Positions 1 through 8,219 of a DNA stretch of 64,000 bases are shown here, piece by piece. Source of the DNA: Paralysiella testudinis (GTDB lineage Bacteria > Pseudomonadota > Gammaproteobacteria > Burkholderiales > Neisseriaceae); assembly GCF_016894345.1 (NCBI RefSeq), contig NZ_CP069798.1, positions 558,001 through 622,000 on the forward strand, written 5' to 3'. The notes beneath the pieces were generated by a model. That model worked only from the letters and a program-made list of their open reading frames with translations, did not search any database and had not been told where the DNA came from. A program made the translations under genes and the position numbers. The stretch's first letter is position 1. Every line of letters starts with the position of its first letter.

Positions 1-175
1 TAATCGACAGCGCCCCAATCGGCATGGCCTTGCCGATAATGGCGGCAATCACGCCCACAAACATCGCCAGCAAATGCCATGCTTGCGGCGATACGCCTTC
101 AGGCACCGGCACCATAAACCAGATAATGAGTGCCAAGGCCAGTGCCACCGCGGCCGGAATAGGTTTAAAGCCCAT
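1..175 (-). CDS. DASS-family anion:sodium symporter, N-terminal fragment
   Basis: The first 58 codons of a leftward gene are visible; the rest lies beyond the window edge. The translation begins MGFKPIPAAVALALALIIWF and continues with VPVPEGVSPQAWHLLAMF, the characteristic start of divalent-anion:Na+ symporters (CitT/SodiT, 2-oxoglutarate/malate translocator type), which import C4-C6 dicarboxylates across the inner membrane. The first hydrophobic helix (about residues 6-23) and the start of the second are seen. The start ATG at 173-175 is preceded by an AAGGAG ribosome-binding site. The substrate cannot be told from this fragment. Confidence 0.8.
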   Translation of the reverse strand, partial: MGFKPIPAAVALALALIIWFMVPVPEGVSPQAWHLLAMFVGVIAAIIGKAMPIGALSI

Positions 176-312
176 GTGTGTGCTCCTTGTTATTTTGGCT
201 TGAATTCAATAGGCATGATTCTCAATTTTCAGCATTGGTGCAAGCCAAAATCCACCGTTTTCTGACTTGCCGCAAAGTTTGTAATAAAACAACAAAACGG
301 GATTTGCGGCAA

Positions 313-357
313 AAAAAGGCTGCCTGAAAAGGAAATGTCGTTTTCAGGCAGCCTTAA
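313..357 (-). terminator. DUS-pair terminator after pncA
   Basis: Two uptake sequences in inverted orientation (317-330 and 341-355) form a 14-bp stem with a short loop, flanked by an A-run on one side and a short AT tract on the other. It lies 16 bp beyond the pncA stop and fits a rho-independent terminator. Confidence 0.75.
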
Positions 358-372
358 TAAAAATCGCTAGGG

Positions 373-1020
373 CTAAAACGGGCGGTGGGCTTGCAGCCAT
401 GCCGCCACCGCCGCGGCATCGGGCAACAGCACAGCGCCGGCGGCCTGCATTTGTGCCGTAGCGCTGGCGGTGGTGCTCGCGGCAATGCCACGGCAGGCGG
501 CCAAGTTCACCAGCACTTGCCATTGGCCGTGGCCGCATAATTGCAATACGGTGTCTTTCACGCAATAGTCGGTGGCCAGGCCGCCCACAATCACACAATC
601 AGCACCGCGCACCTGCAGCCATTCGAGTAGGCCGGTGCTGATGCGCCCGGCCATATCGTGAAAGCAGGCGCCGTAAGGGTGCATATGCGTATCCAGCCCT
701 TTATGCACCAGAAAATCATAGTCTTCCGGCGCGGGCAGGCCGGGCAAGGGCAAAAAGCCTTCGCTGCCCACTTCGGCATGGCGCACCCACGTGAGGTCGG
801 CATTCGGATAGGGCAGCGCTTGCAGCATTTCGGCAGGCGTGTCCACCACCCACACGGCTTGGGCGCTGTGGGCATCGCGGGTGAGCACGCGCCAATCGGC
901 CAGCGCGGCTTGGGCATTCAGCTCGGGCACAATCAAATCGCCTTCGGCCACCGGCAGCTCTTGCGGGCACAGCGGTGAAAAGGCACGTTGGGCGTCGACA
1001 TCAATGGCAACAACAGACAT
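373..1020 (-). CDS. pncA: Nicotinamidase (isochorismatase-like hydrolase)
   Basis: A 215-residue cytoplasmic hydrolase expected to deamidate nicotinamide to nicotinic acid for NAD salvage. The catalytic triad of the cysteine-hydrolase fold is visible: Asp9 in the VDAQ segment, Lys107 in VHKGLD and Cys153 in GGLATDYCVKDTV, the last being a signature of nicotinamidases rather than of isochorismatases. The metal-binding region around TRDAHS (residues 47-52) is present. Length matches the family (about 200-215). The start at 1020 has AGGAA upstream. It is flanked by a DUS terminator and a Correia-like repeat, so it is probably transcribed alone. Pyrazinamidase side activity is usual in the family. 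Confidence 0.88.
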   Translation of the reverse strand: MSVVAIDVDAQRAFSPLCPQELPVAEGDLIVPELNAQAALADWRVLTRDAHSAQAVWVVDTPAEMLQALPYPNADLTWVRHAEVGSEGFLPLPGLPAPEDYDFLVHKGLDTHMHPYGACFHDMAGRISTGLLEWLQVRGADCVIVGGLATDYCVKDTVLQLCGHGQWQVLVNLAACRGIAASTTASATAQMQAAGAVLLPDAAAVAAWLQAHRPF

Positions 1021-1071
1021 GGGGATTCCTTATATATCTCGATATATCTCAGCAAGATGATTAAGCAAATG

Positions 1072-1175
1072 ATACCAATTCTACAAAATAACCTAACTGC
1101 GTTGGCTCGCCTTGCCGTACTACTTGTACTGTCTTCAGCTCGCCGCCTTGTTATCTTATTTTGTAGAATTGGTAT
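1072..1175. repeat. Correia-like element, short form (104 bp)
   Basis: An intergenic element with inverted ends: ATACCAATTCTACAAAATAA at the left and its exact complement at the right. The interior carries a GTACTACTTGTACTGTCTTC core and a CGCCGCCTTGTTATCTTAT arm, matching the interior of the short neisserial Correia element. TA flanks both ends, as for Correia insertions. The same family recurs at 14634, 25174, 27459, 32652, 32732 and 52004. Confidence 0.85.
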
Positions 1176-1190
1176 GAAATAGGGCTTGAT

Positions 1191-1226
1191 AAAAGGCTGC
1201 CTGAAACCATTTCAGGCAGCCTTTTC
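1191..1226 (-). terminator. DUS-pair terminator after the racemase gene
   Basis: Inverted uptake sequences separated by a few bases, with A- and T-runs at the two sides; it begins 13 bp beyond the racemase stop codon. Confidence 0.75.
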
Positions 1227-1239
1227 TATGACCAGATAT

Positions 1240-2487
1240 TTAAGGCTGTGCAGCTGGCCAGTTCGGTTTTTTCAGTTTGGGATTGGAGTTACCCCACACG
1301 GTATACAAATCGGCCAGCAAGGCGCCGTTGATGTCTTCGATTTCGCCTTGGCTGATTTCGGCATTGCCTTGTTTACCGTAGAGCACCACTTCGTCACCGG
1401 CCACAATATCGGGGTAGTCGGTGACATCCACCATGGTGGTGTTCATCGACACTTTGCCCACCACTGGCACTTTGTGGCCGCGAATCAACACATGGCCTTT
1501 GTTGGTGAACACGCGGCGGTAGCCATCGGAATAGCCCAGTGGCAGGTTGGCCAAATAGGAATCACGCGTTAAGGTGTAGGTGCGGTCGTAGCCCACGGTG
1601 GTGCCCTTGCGGTAGTGGTTGACGCTGGCCACTGTCGATTTGAAGGCCATGATTTTCTGGTATTCGGTGTGCTCGGGAATGGTGTCGCCATACAGTAGGC
1701 CGCCGGGGCGAACCATGTCCAACCGCGATTCGGGCACGGCCAAGGTGGAGAATGAATTGGCGGTGTGCAGGGTGAGCTTGCTGCGATCCAGCCCGGCGTT
1801 TTTGATCAGCCAAGCCGATTCTTGATTAAAGGCGGCCAAGCCACGGCGCACATCGGCAGCTTCTTCCACCGGGAAATGGGTCATGATGCCGGTGATGTGC
1901 AGATTCGGTAGGCGGGTGATGGCCAGCGCGGTTTGTTTGCCTTCGTCGGTGGTGATGTCTAGGCCGTTGCGGTTCATGCCGGCGGAATTCAGGGCGAAAT
2001 GATAGCGCAGGGTTTTGCCGTGTTCGGCGGCCAAGCGGCTGGCGGTTTGCGCCAATTGCAGATTGCCAATCAGCTCTTCCATATCGTATTGCAGGCCGTC
2101 GCGGATTTCATCGGCGGTGGCGGTGCGCACCCGCACCACTTTGCCTTTGTAGCCGTGGGCGCGCACCAAGCGGGCTTCTTCATTGCTGGCAATGCCCACG
2201 CAAGGTACTTTCATTTTAATCACGCTGGGCATCAATACATCAATGCCGTTGCCGTAGGCATCGGCCTTCATAATGGCGCAAATCTGCGACTGGCCGCCCA
2301 ATAATTGTTGCAAAGTGGCGATATTGTGCTCAAAAGCCTGAGTGTCGATTTCCAGCCACGCATTGGTGTTTTGCTGGCTCACCACACCGTGGGCATGGTT
2401 GACCGTGCCCAGCACCGGGGCGGCCACGCTGCTGACGCTGCAAACCGCAGCCAAACACAGGGCGAGTATTTTGGGGGATGTACGCAT
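1240..2487 (-). CDS. Periplasmic broad-spectrum amino-acid racemase (Bsr/Bar type)
   Basis: A 415-residue fold-type III PLP racemase. An N-terminal signal peptide (basic start, hydrophobic residues 7-23, VAA-type cleavage near 21-23) directs it to the periplasm, unlike the biosynthetic Alr. PLP lysine is Lys74 in MKADAYG and the second catalytic base is Tyr300 in VGYDRTYTL. The segment SAGMNRNG (Arg173-Asn174) matches the footprint that distinguishes broad-spectrum racemases such as Vibrio BsrV from alanine-only enzymes. Such enzymes make non-canonical D-amino acids that modify peptidoglycan. The start has an upstream AGGAG. Downstream is a DUS terminator. A plain secreted alanine racemase is the alternative. 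Confidence 0.85.
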   Translation of the reverse strand: MRTSPKILALCLAAVCSVSSVAAPVLGTVNHAHGVVSQQNTNAWLEIDTQAFEHNIATLQQLLGGQSQICAIMKADAYGNGIDVLMPSVIKMKVPCVGIASNEEARLVRAHGYKGKVVRVRTATADEIRDGLQYDMEELIGNLQLAQTASRLAAEHGKTLRYHFALNSAGMNRNGLDITTDEGKQTALAITRLPNLHITGIMTHFPVEEAADVRRGLAAFNQESAWLIKNAGLDRSKLTLHTANSFSTLAVPESRLDMVRPGGLLYGDTIPEHTEYQKIMAFKSTVASVNHYRKGTTVGYDRTYTLTRDSYLANLPLGYSDGYRRVFTNKGHVLIRGHKVPVVGKVSMNTTMVDVTDYPDIVAGDEVVLYGKQGNAEISQGEIEDINGALLADLYTVWGNSNPKLKKPNWPAAQP

Positions 2488-2717
2488 GATGTGCTCCTAA
2501 TAAGGGGATAGGGTTACCAAAACAAAGTTTTTGCGAAGCCAGAACGAAGATTAACCCAAGTTAGCGCAAATGCACATGATTGTTTAGATGAATATGGGTA
2601 TGGCAGCCGCTGACCTTTGCAAAATAACATCTATTCCTTGCTTAATAACTAAAAATACGCACTGATTTGTTCAGTTAAGGCTGCCTGAACGGTATAGCAC
2701 GGCTACAGTCAAAACCA

Positions 2718-2746
2718 AAAAAGGACACCTTACGGTGTCCTTTTGA
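2718..2746 (-). terminator. Terminator after dnaK
   Basis: A perfect AAAAGGACACC/GGTGTCCTTTT hairpin with a four-base loop, about 35 bp past the dnaK stop. Confidence 0.85.
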
Positions 2747-2780
2747 TGAGGCAAAACAGCGCTAAATGGCTAAGCCGGTT

Positions 2781-4712
2781 TTAGTCTTTTTTGTCTTTGA
2801 CTTCTTCAAACTCGGCATCCACCACATCATCGTTGTGGGCTTTACCGGATTCGGCTTGCTGGCCGCCTTGCGCTTGTTGTGCTTCGGCCTGCGCATCGGC
2901 ATACATCATTTCGCCCAGTTTTTGGCTGGCGGTGCCTAAGGCTTCGGCTTTGGCGTCAATCGCGGCTTTGTCGTCGCCTTTTACGGCTTCTTCAGCTGCT
3001 TTGACTGCGGCTTCGATTTTTTCTTTCTCGGCGCCGTCCAGTTTGTCGCCGTAGTCGGTGAGCGATTTTTTCACTGAGTGAATCAGTGCTTCAGCTTGGT
3101 TGCGGCTTTGCACCAGCTCGGTGAGTTTGCGGTCTTCTTCGGCATTGGCTTCGGCATCTTTCACCATGCGCTCGATTTCTTCTTCGCTCAAGCCGCTGGA
3201 GGCTTGGATGGTGATGTTGGCCTGTTTGCCGGTGCCTTTGTCTTTGGCCGACACATGCAAAATACCGTTGGCGTCGATGTCGAAGGTCACTTCGATTTGC
3301 GGCATACCGCGCGGTGCGGGCGGGATGTCGCCAAGGTTAAATTGGCCCAAGCTCTTATTGGCTGAGGCTTTTTCGCGCTCGCCCTGCAACACATGGATGG
3401 TCACCGCGTTTTGGTTGTCTTCGGCCGTAGAGAAGGTTTGCGTGGCTTTGGTGGGGATGGTGGTGTTTTTGTTGATGAGTTTGGTCATCACACCGCCCAT
3501 GGTTTCAATACCCAAAGACAGGGGGGTTACGTCCAGCAGCAATACGTCGCTGCGGTCGCCCGCCAATACGGCGCCCTGAATGGCAGCGCCCACAGCCACG
3601 GCTTCGTCGGGGTTGACGTCTTTGCGCGGCTCTTTGCCGAAGAAATCTTTCACCGCATCTTGCACTTTGGGCATACGGGTTTGACCGCCCACCAAGATTA
3701 CGTCGTCGATGTCGTTCACGCTCAAACCGGCATCTTTAATCGCCACGCGGCACGGCTCAATGGAGCGGGCAATCAAATCTTCCACCAAGCTCTCGAATTT
3801 GGCGCGGGTGATTTTCAGCGCCAAGTGTTTGGGGCCGCTGGCGTCCATGGTGATGTAGGGCAGGTTGATTTCGGTTTGCTGGCCGCTGGACAATTCGATT
3901 TTGGCTTTTTCGGCGGCTTCTTTCAGGCGTTGCAAGGCCATCACGTCTTGTTTCAGGTCGATGCCTTGGTCTTTCTTGAATTCGGCAATGATGTAGTCAA
4001 TCAAGCGTTGGTCGAAGTCTTCGCCGCCCAAGAAGGTGTCGCCATTGGTGGCCAACACTTCAAATTGTTTGTCGCCATCCACATCGGCAATTTCGATAAT
4101 GGAAATATCAAATGTGCCGCCGCCCAAGTCGTACACGGCGATTTTGCGGTCGCCTTTGGCATTTTTGTCCATGCCGAAGGCCAACGCCGCCGCAGTAGGC
4201 TCGTTGATGATGCGTTTTACTTCCAAGCCGGCGATTTTACCGGCGTCTTTGGTGGCTTGACGCTGGCTGTCGTTGAAGTAGGCCGGCACGGTAATTACCG
4301 CTTCGGTAACCGGCTCGCCCAAGTAGTCTTCGGCGGCTTTTTTCATTTTGCGCAGAATTTCGGCCGACACTTGCGGCGGCGACAATTCTTTGCCTTGGGC
4401 TTTCACCCACGCATCGCCATTGGCCGCTTTCACAATGTCGAACGGCATGGTTTCGATGTCTTTTTGTACTTCTTTGTCTTCAAATTTGCGACCAATCAAG
4501 CGTTTTACCGCATAAATGGTGTTTTTGGCGTTGGTAACCGCTTGGCGCTTGGCGGGTGCGCCCACCAGAATTTCGCCGCCGTCCAAATAGGCAACCACAG
4601 AAGGGGTGGTGCGTGCGCCTTCGGCGTTTTCGATTACTTTGGTCTGGCCGCCTTCAGAGATGGACAGACAGGAATTGGTGGTACCCAAATCAATACCGAT
4701 GACTTTTGCCAT
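2781..4712 (-). CDS. dnaK: Chaperone DnaK (Hsp70)
   Basis: A 643-residue Hsp70. It opens with [15 protein letters not shown], the phosphate-1 motif of the ATPase domain; other ATPase signatures ([23 protein letters not shown]) follow, then the linker [12 protein letters not shown], a substrate-binding domain and the conserved C-terminal VVDAEFEEV. The protein folds and disaggregates clients with DnaJ and GrpE, neither of which is nearby. The frame is open for seven more codons upstream, but the start at 4712 is chosen because it gives the canonical N-terminus and has AGGAGA at the right distance. A sigma-32-like promoter lies about 95 bp upstream and a hairpin terminator follows the gene. Confidence 0.98.
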   Translation of the reverse strand: MAKVIGIDLGTTNSCLSISEGGQTKVIENAEGARTTPSVVAYLDGGEILVGAPAKRQAVTNAKNTIYAVKRLIGRKFEDKEVQKDIETMPFDIVKAANGDAWVKAQGKELSPPQVSAEILRKMKKAAEDYLGEPVTEAVITVPAYFNDSQRQATKDAGKIAGLEVKRIINEPTAAALAFGMDKNAKGDRKIAVYDLGGGTFDISIIEIADVDGDKQFEVLATNGDTFLGGEDFDQRLIDYIIAEFKKDQGIDLKQDVMALQRLKEAAEKAKIELSSGQQTEINLPYITMDASGPKHLALKITRAKFESLVEDLIARSIEPCRVAIKDAGLSVNDIDDVILVGGQTRMPKVQDAVKDFFGKEPRKDVNPDEAVAVGAAIQGAVLAGDRSDVLLLDVTPLSLGIETMGGVMTKLINKNTTIPTKATQTFSTAEDNQNAVTIHVLQGEREKASANKSLGQFNLGDIPPAPRGMPQIEVTFDIDANGILHVSAKDKGTGKQANITIQASSGLSEEEIERMVKDAEANAEEDRKLTELVQSRNQAEALIHSVKKSLTDYGDKLDGAEKEKIEAAVKAAEEAVKGDDKAAIDAKAEALGTASQKLGEMMYADAQAEAQQAQGGQQAESGKAHNDDVVDAEFEEVKDKKD

Positions 4713-4803
4713 GATAAAAATCTCCTGATTCAATATTTTAAAATTCGGTTTATGGTGCTGCTGAATTCACGTTGCGGCAGATGCCGCGTTTTTCTTGCCC
4801 TCT

Positions 4804-4831
4804 AAATGGGCATGGCGCGGGCGATTTCAAG
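4804..4831 (-). promoter_or_regulatory. Sigma-32 (heat-shock) type promoter of dnaK
   Basis: On the minus strand CTTGAAA (4831-4825) is followed after 13 bases by GCCCATTT (4811-4804). This differs from the RpoH consensus CTTGAAA-N13-CCCCATNT at one position. It predicts a transcript with a leader of about 85 bases before dnaK. Confidence 0.75.
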
Positions 4832-5037
4832 CGCTGCTGCTGCAAAAATTGTGCCCTGCCTTTTTAAGGCGGCCAGACAAGGCGTGCAACACCGTTTTAA
4901 TGCTGCAATGCGATTTTTCAGGCAGCCAATTGACAGCATAATGAGAAGGTTGATAATGGCGTTTGCGGCGGCCAGCTTATTTGTTTTATTTACCTTTTTA
5001 CCGCTGTTTATTTTTGTCTACAAATCAAGGTGCGCTT

Positions 5038-6222
5038 ATGTGGTTGGAACAACAATATGCCGAAGTGTTCCGGCAAACGCCCAAACCGTTTGCATTTGTG
5101 GACATGGCGGCGTGGCGGCAGAATTTTGCCGATTTGGTGGCGCGTTGCGGTCACAAACGCATCCGCATTGCCACCAAATCCATCCGCTGCCCCGATTTGA
5201 TGCGCACGCTGGCTGGCCATCCGCAAGTGGATGGCTGGCTGTGTTTCAGTGCCGATGAAGCGCTGTATTTGGCCGGGCTTGGCTTCAACAATTTGCTGGT
5301 GGCCTATCCCACGCTGGAGCCGACCAGGGTAACCGCGGTGTGCCGTGCCGTGCAGCAGGGCGCGCAAATTGTGCTGATGGCCGATAGCGCCGCGCACCTG
5401 CGCGCGCTCAACCGCTTGGCTGCCGCAGCCGGGGCGGTGCTGCCGGTGGCGCTGGACATCGATGTGTCGGTGGCGTTTCCGGGGATTTATTTCGGCGTAT
5501 ACCGCTCCAGCCTGCGTCAAGCCGCCGATTTGCGTGCCCTGCTGGCGGTATTGCCCGATTGCCCGGCGCTGAAGTTGTGCGGGGTGATGACTTATGAAGC
5601 GCAAATCGCCGGTGTTACCGATGCACACAACGGCAAAAACGGTGCTTACAACGCCTTGGTGCGCCTGCTCAAACGGCGCTCATTGCCGCACATCCGCGCT
5701 TGGCGGCAGGAAATCACGCAAATATTGCAAGCATCAGGTGTCGAGCTGGCCTTTTTCAACGGCGGCGGCACCGGCAGCTTGGCCTCCACGCTGGCCGATG
5801 CTGCGGTAACCGAGCTTACCTTCGGCTCCGGCCTGTTTGCTCCGGCCTTGTTTGACGGCTATCAGGATTTCCAACCCCGCCCCGCCGCTGGCTTTGCGCT
5901 GGAAATCGTGCGCCGCCCGCGCGCGGATGTGTATACCTGCTTGGGCGGCGGCTATATGGCTTCCGGCAGTAGCGGGCGCGACAAACTGCCTTTATTGATG
6001 TATCCGCGCGGCCGATTGCTGGCCAACGAAGGCGCGGGCGAAGTGCAAACGCCGTTCCGTTTTTCAGGCAGCCTAGATTGGCCGCAAGACAATTTCGCCC
6101 TGTTCCGCCACGCCAAAGCGGGAGAATTATGCGAGCGCTTTAATGAATTGCTGCTGCTGGACAACGGCACTATTGCCGGGCGGGCGAAAACTTATCGCGG
6201 CGATGGGCAGTGTTTTTTATAA
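5038..6222 (+). CDS. PLP-dependent amino-acid deaminase/aldolase (alanine-racemase fold)
   Basis: A 394-residue fold-type III PLP enzyme of the D-threonine aldolase/D-serine dehydratase-like group. The PLP lysine is Lys47 in RIATKSIR. The glycine-rich NGGGTGS segment (about residues 240-246) resembles the phosphate-binding loop, and the C-terminal part is of the D-serine dehydratase-like type. The likely start is the ATG at 5038, preceded by AAGGTG; the frame extends to 4963 but that stretch looks non-coding. It is followed by a DUS terminator and then the GMC oxidoreductase gene in the same direction, which suggests a shared process but separate transcripts. The true substrate is unknown. 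Confidence 0.78.
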   Translation: MWLEQQYAEVFRQTPKPFAFVDMAAWRQNFADLVARCGHKRIRIATKSIRCPDLMRTLAGHPQVDGWLCFSADEALYLAGLGFNNLLVAYPTLEPTRVTAVCRAVQQGAQIVLMADSAAHLRALNRLAAAAGAVLPVALDIDVSVAFPGIYFGVYRSSLRQAADLRALLAVLPDCPALKLCGVMTYEAQIAGVTDAHNGKNGAYNALVRLLKRRSLPHIRAWRQEITQILQASGVELAFFNGGGTGSLASTLADAAVTELTFGSGLFAPALFDGYQDFQPRPAAGFALEIVRRPRADVYTCLGGGYMASGSSGRDKLPLLMYPRGRLLANEGAGEVQTPFRFSGSLDWPQDNFALFRHAKAGELCERFNELLLLDNGTIAGRAKTYRGDGQCFL

Positions 6223-6236
6223 GTGTTTTATCTTGG

Positions 6237-6273
6237 TATAAGGCTGCCTGAACGCATTTCAGGCAGCCTTATA
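6237..6273 (+). terminator. DUS-pair terminator
   Basis: A 16-bp perfect stem (6237-6252 with 6258-6273) made of inverted uptake sequences extended by TATA on each side, directly after the deaminase/aldolase stop. Confidence 0.8.
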
Positions 6274-6300
6274 CAAGCCGTTAAACTTGGATACATCCAT

Positions 6301-6426
6301 ATAAAGACATATAAAGACATATAAAGACATATAAAGACATATAAAGACATATAAAGACATATAAAGACATATAAAGACATATAAAGACATATAAAGACAT
6401 ATAAAGACATATAAAGACATATAAAG
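6301..6426. repeat. Tandem decamer repeat upstream of the GMC oxidoreductase
   Basis: Twelve perfect head-to-tail copies of ATAAAGACAT (6301-6420) plus a partial copy (ATAAAG), ending 10 bp before the start codon at 6437. Each junction creates TATAAA, a -10-like hexamer. The unit length equals about one helical turn. All three plus-strand frames are closed inside the array, so it is not a coding repeat. Copy-number change would move upstream promoter elements relative to the gene. Confidence 0.97.
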
Positions 6427-6436
6427 CAAGCCTATC

Positions 6437-7837
6437 ATGAACCCTGTTTACGATTACCTAATTGTGGGCTCCGGCGCCGGTGGCGGGGTGACGGCCTATG
6501 TATTGGCCGCCGCCGGCGCCAAAGTATTGCTGCTGGAGGCGGGCAAGCGCTTTAGCGGCAACACCTATCCCAAAGATGAAATGCGCGCGGGGGCGCAGCT
6601 AATGTGGGGCGGCGGCACCGACATGACCACCGACGCCGCCACGGTATTACTGCGCGGCAAGGTATTGGGCGGCGGCACCGTGGTGAACCAAGCATTGCTG
6701 GATCGCTTCGACAACTTGGCTTGGGCCGACTTTAAAGCCGATTCCGGCGTATCGTTTTTCGACAACGCCGCCATGGCCGACCACTACGACGCCGTAGAAA
6801 CCCATTTGGCGCTGCACACCTTCCACGACCGCAGCCGCTGGAACCGCAATGCCGCACTGTATGTGGCCGGGTTTGAAAAGGCAGGCTACCAATGGCAGCC
6901 TTTGCGGCGCGGCCAGGGCGATTGCGGCCACGGCAACGACTGCATGATGTGTTTGGGCGGCTGTCCACGCGATGCCAAGCAAAGCATGGCGGTGACCTTT
7001 ATTAAAGAAGCCGAAGCCCACGGCCTGACCGTACGCACCGGCTTTCAGGCAGCCCAAGTGGTGACCGGTGCCGATTTTGTTACCGTATTCGGCCATGAAA
7101 ACGGCGTGCCGCAAAGCCATTATGCCCGCCACTGCATTTTGGCTGCCGGCGCTTTGGGCAGCACCGAATTAATGTTGAAATCGCAATGGCAGCGGCGCCT
7201 GCCCGCGCTGGGACAGCATTTTTATTGCCACCCGCAATGGATGAGCACCGCCTTTATGGATGAGCCGGTAGATGCGCACAAAGGTGCATTTCAAGCGGTT
7301 AAATCGGCGGATCCGCGCTTTCGGCAAAACCGTTTTAAGCTGGAAAACGTGTTTGCCGGCCCGGTGGCCATGGCCTTGCTCAATCATCGGCAAATGGGCG
7401 CGGCTCACCAACACTATATGCGCCGCTACCGCCACATGATGTGCATTGAAGTGGCGCTGCGCGACCAAACCCCGGGGCAAATTAGCCTCAACCGCCAAGG
7501 CCGCTTGGCGGTGACAAAATCACTGCGGCAGGCCGATCTGGACAACGCCACCAAAGGGCGCGGCGTGGTGGCGGAAATTTTTGCCGCCGTAGGCGCCAAA
7601 GAAACCATGGCTTCCGATATCCGCGTGGGTTTGCACCTGATGGGCGGCGCCCGTATGGGGCAACAGGCCGCCACCTCGGTGGTGAACGAAGGCTTTCAGG
7701 TGCACGGCATGCCGCGGGTGTATGTGGCCGACGGCTCGCTGTTTCCCAATGCGCCGGGCATCAACCCCAGCTTGTCGATTATGGCGCTGGCCCACCGCGC
7801 CGCCCACAGTATCTTGGCGCAAACCGCCGGGGCGTGA
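6437..7837 (+). CDS. GMC-family FAD oxidoreductase (long-chain alcohol/sterol oxidase-like)
   Basis: A 466-residue flavoprotein. The FAD-binding motif DYLIVGSGAGGGVTAYVL is at residues 5-22. A cysteine-rich segment (CMMCLGGCPRDAKQS, about 172-186) is typical of the alcohol-oxidase branch of the GMC family. The C-terminal domain has HLMGGARMG and NPSLSIMALA, the usual active-site and FAD-contact regions. Substrates of relatives are primary or long-chain alcohols or sterols; here the neighbouring aldehyde dehydrogenase and FadL-like porin support an alcohol-to-aldehyde step (inference). No good Shine-Dalgarno is present before the ATG; the decamer array abuts it. The small gene at 9354 may be its partner, now separated by an insertion sequence. 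Confidence 0.82.
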   Translation: MNPVYDYLIVGSGAGGGVTAYVLAAAGAKVLLLEAGKRFSGNTYPKDEMRAGAQLMWGGGTDMTTDAATVLLRGKVLGGGTVVNQALLDRFDNLAWADFKADSGVSFFDNAAMADHYDAVETHLALHTFHDRSRWNRNAALYVAGFEKAGYQWQPLRRGQGDCGHGNDCMMCLGGCPRDAKQSMAVTFIKEAEAHGLTVRTGFQAAQVVTGADFVTVFGHENGVPQSHYARHCILAAGALGSTELMLKSQWQRRLPALGQHFYCHPQWMSTAFMDEPVDAHKGAFQAVKSADPRFRQNRFKLENVFAGPVAMALLNHRQMGAAHQHYMRRYRHMMCIEVALRDQTPGQISLNRQGRLAVTKSLRQADLDNATKGRGVVAEIFAAVGAKETMASDIRVGLHLMGGARMGQQAATSVVNEGFQVHGMPRVYVADGSLFPNAPGINPSLSIMALAHRAAHSILAQTAGA

Positions 7838-7944
7838 GGCGTGGCGCAACAAGGCTGCCTGAAATATAAAACCGTTATTGCCAAACTTGATTCGGCAATC
7901 CATTTGGGTTTCAGGCAGCCTAAAAACAACTTATCAGCCCGTAG

Positions 7945-7964
7945 GTCGGATTCTTGAATCCGAC
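7945..7964. repeat. REP-like palindrome, stand-alone copy
   Basis: Arms GTCGGATTC and GAATCCGAC pair perfectly around a TT centre. This copy has no insertion sequence attached; the same arms border both IS110 copies. Confidence 0.8.
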
Positions 7965-8014
7965 ATTTGGCCATCAGGCCAAAGTGATGTGAAAATCTTG
8001 TTCTGCGAACCAGT

Positions 8015-8034
8015 GTCGGATTCAAGAATCCGAC
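8015..8034. repeat. REP-like palindrome bordering IS110 copy 1
   Basis: Same arms as at 7945, centre AA. It ends exactly where the two IS110 copies become identical, so it is likely the target rather than part of the element. Confidence 0.75.
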
Positions 8035-8219
8035 CTTGTATCTCTCAAGCGGTGAGTAAAACGCGTATTATTCCCGCCCCGTATGGCAGCAAACTGTATC
8101 CGACCCAAGTGCCCGACACTGAAATGTAGATAACACTGCCATACACCTCATCCTACAATCTGAATGGTATCCAAGTGCGCGGCAGCGCCCGCAAGACACT
8201 GCATAAATAAGGATAGATT
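8035..8219 (+). ncRNA. Candidate bridge-RNA region of IS110 copy 1
   Basis: The 185-bp non-coding left end, conserved between both copies, is where IS110-group elements are known to encode the bridge RNA that pairs with donor and target DNA. I infer the location only from the element's layout; I have not folded it. Confidence 0.4.

Larger units (their letters stand above)
7838..8034. other. Intergenic region left of the IS110 copy
   Basis: Holds an inverted DUS pair (7852-7864 and about 7910-7921), a 54-bp segment (7851-7904) that recurs at 25358-25410 with an internal ATTGCC/GGCAAT inverted repeat, and two copies of a 20-bp palindrome (7945-7964 and 8015-8034). No gene is seen. Confidence 0.7.

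Noticed and set aside
3393..4805. Long plus-strand open frame (470 codons) opposite dnaK
   Set aside because: It is the antisense of a well-conserved gene with strong codon bias; its translation is low-complexity and matches nothing.
6228..6410. Minus-strand reading frame with a 10-residue periodic translation across the decamer repeat
   Set aside because: It arises because three 10-bp units make 30 bases with no stop on that strand. It has no conserved part outside the repeat.
6301..6420. CRISPR array
   Set aside because: The units are 10 bp and contiguous, with no spacers and no cas genes nearby.
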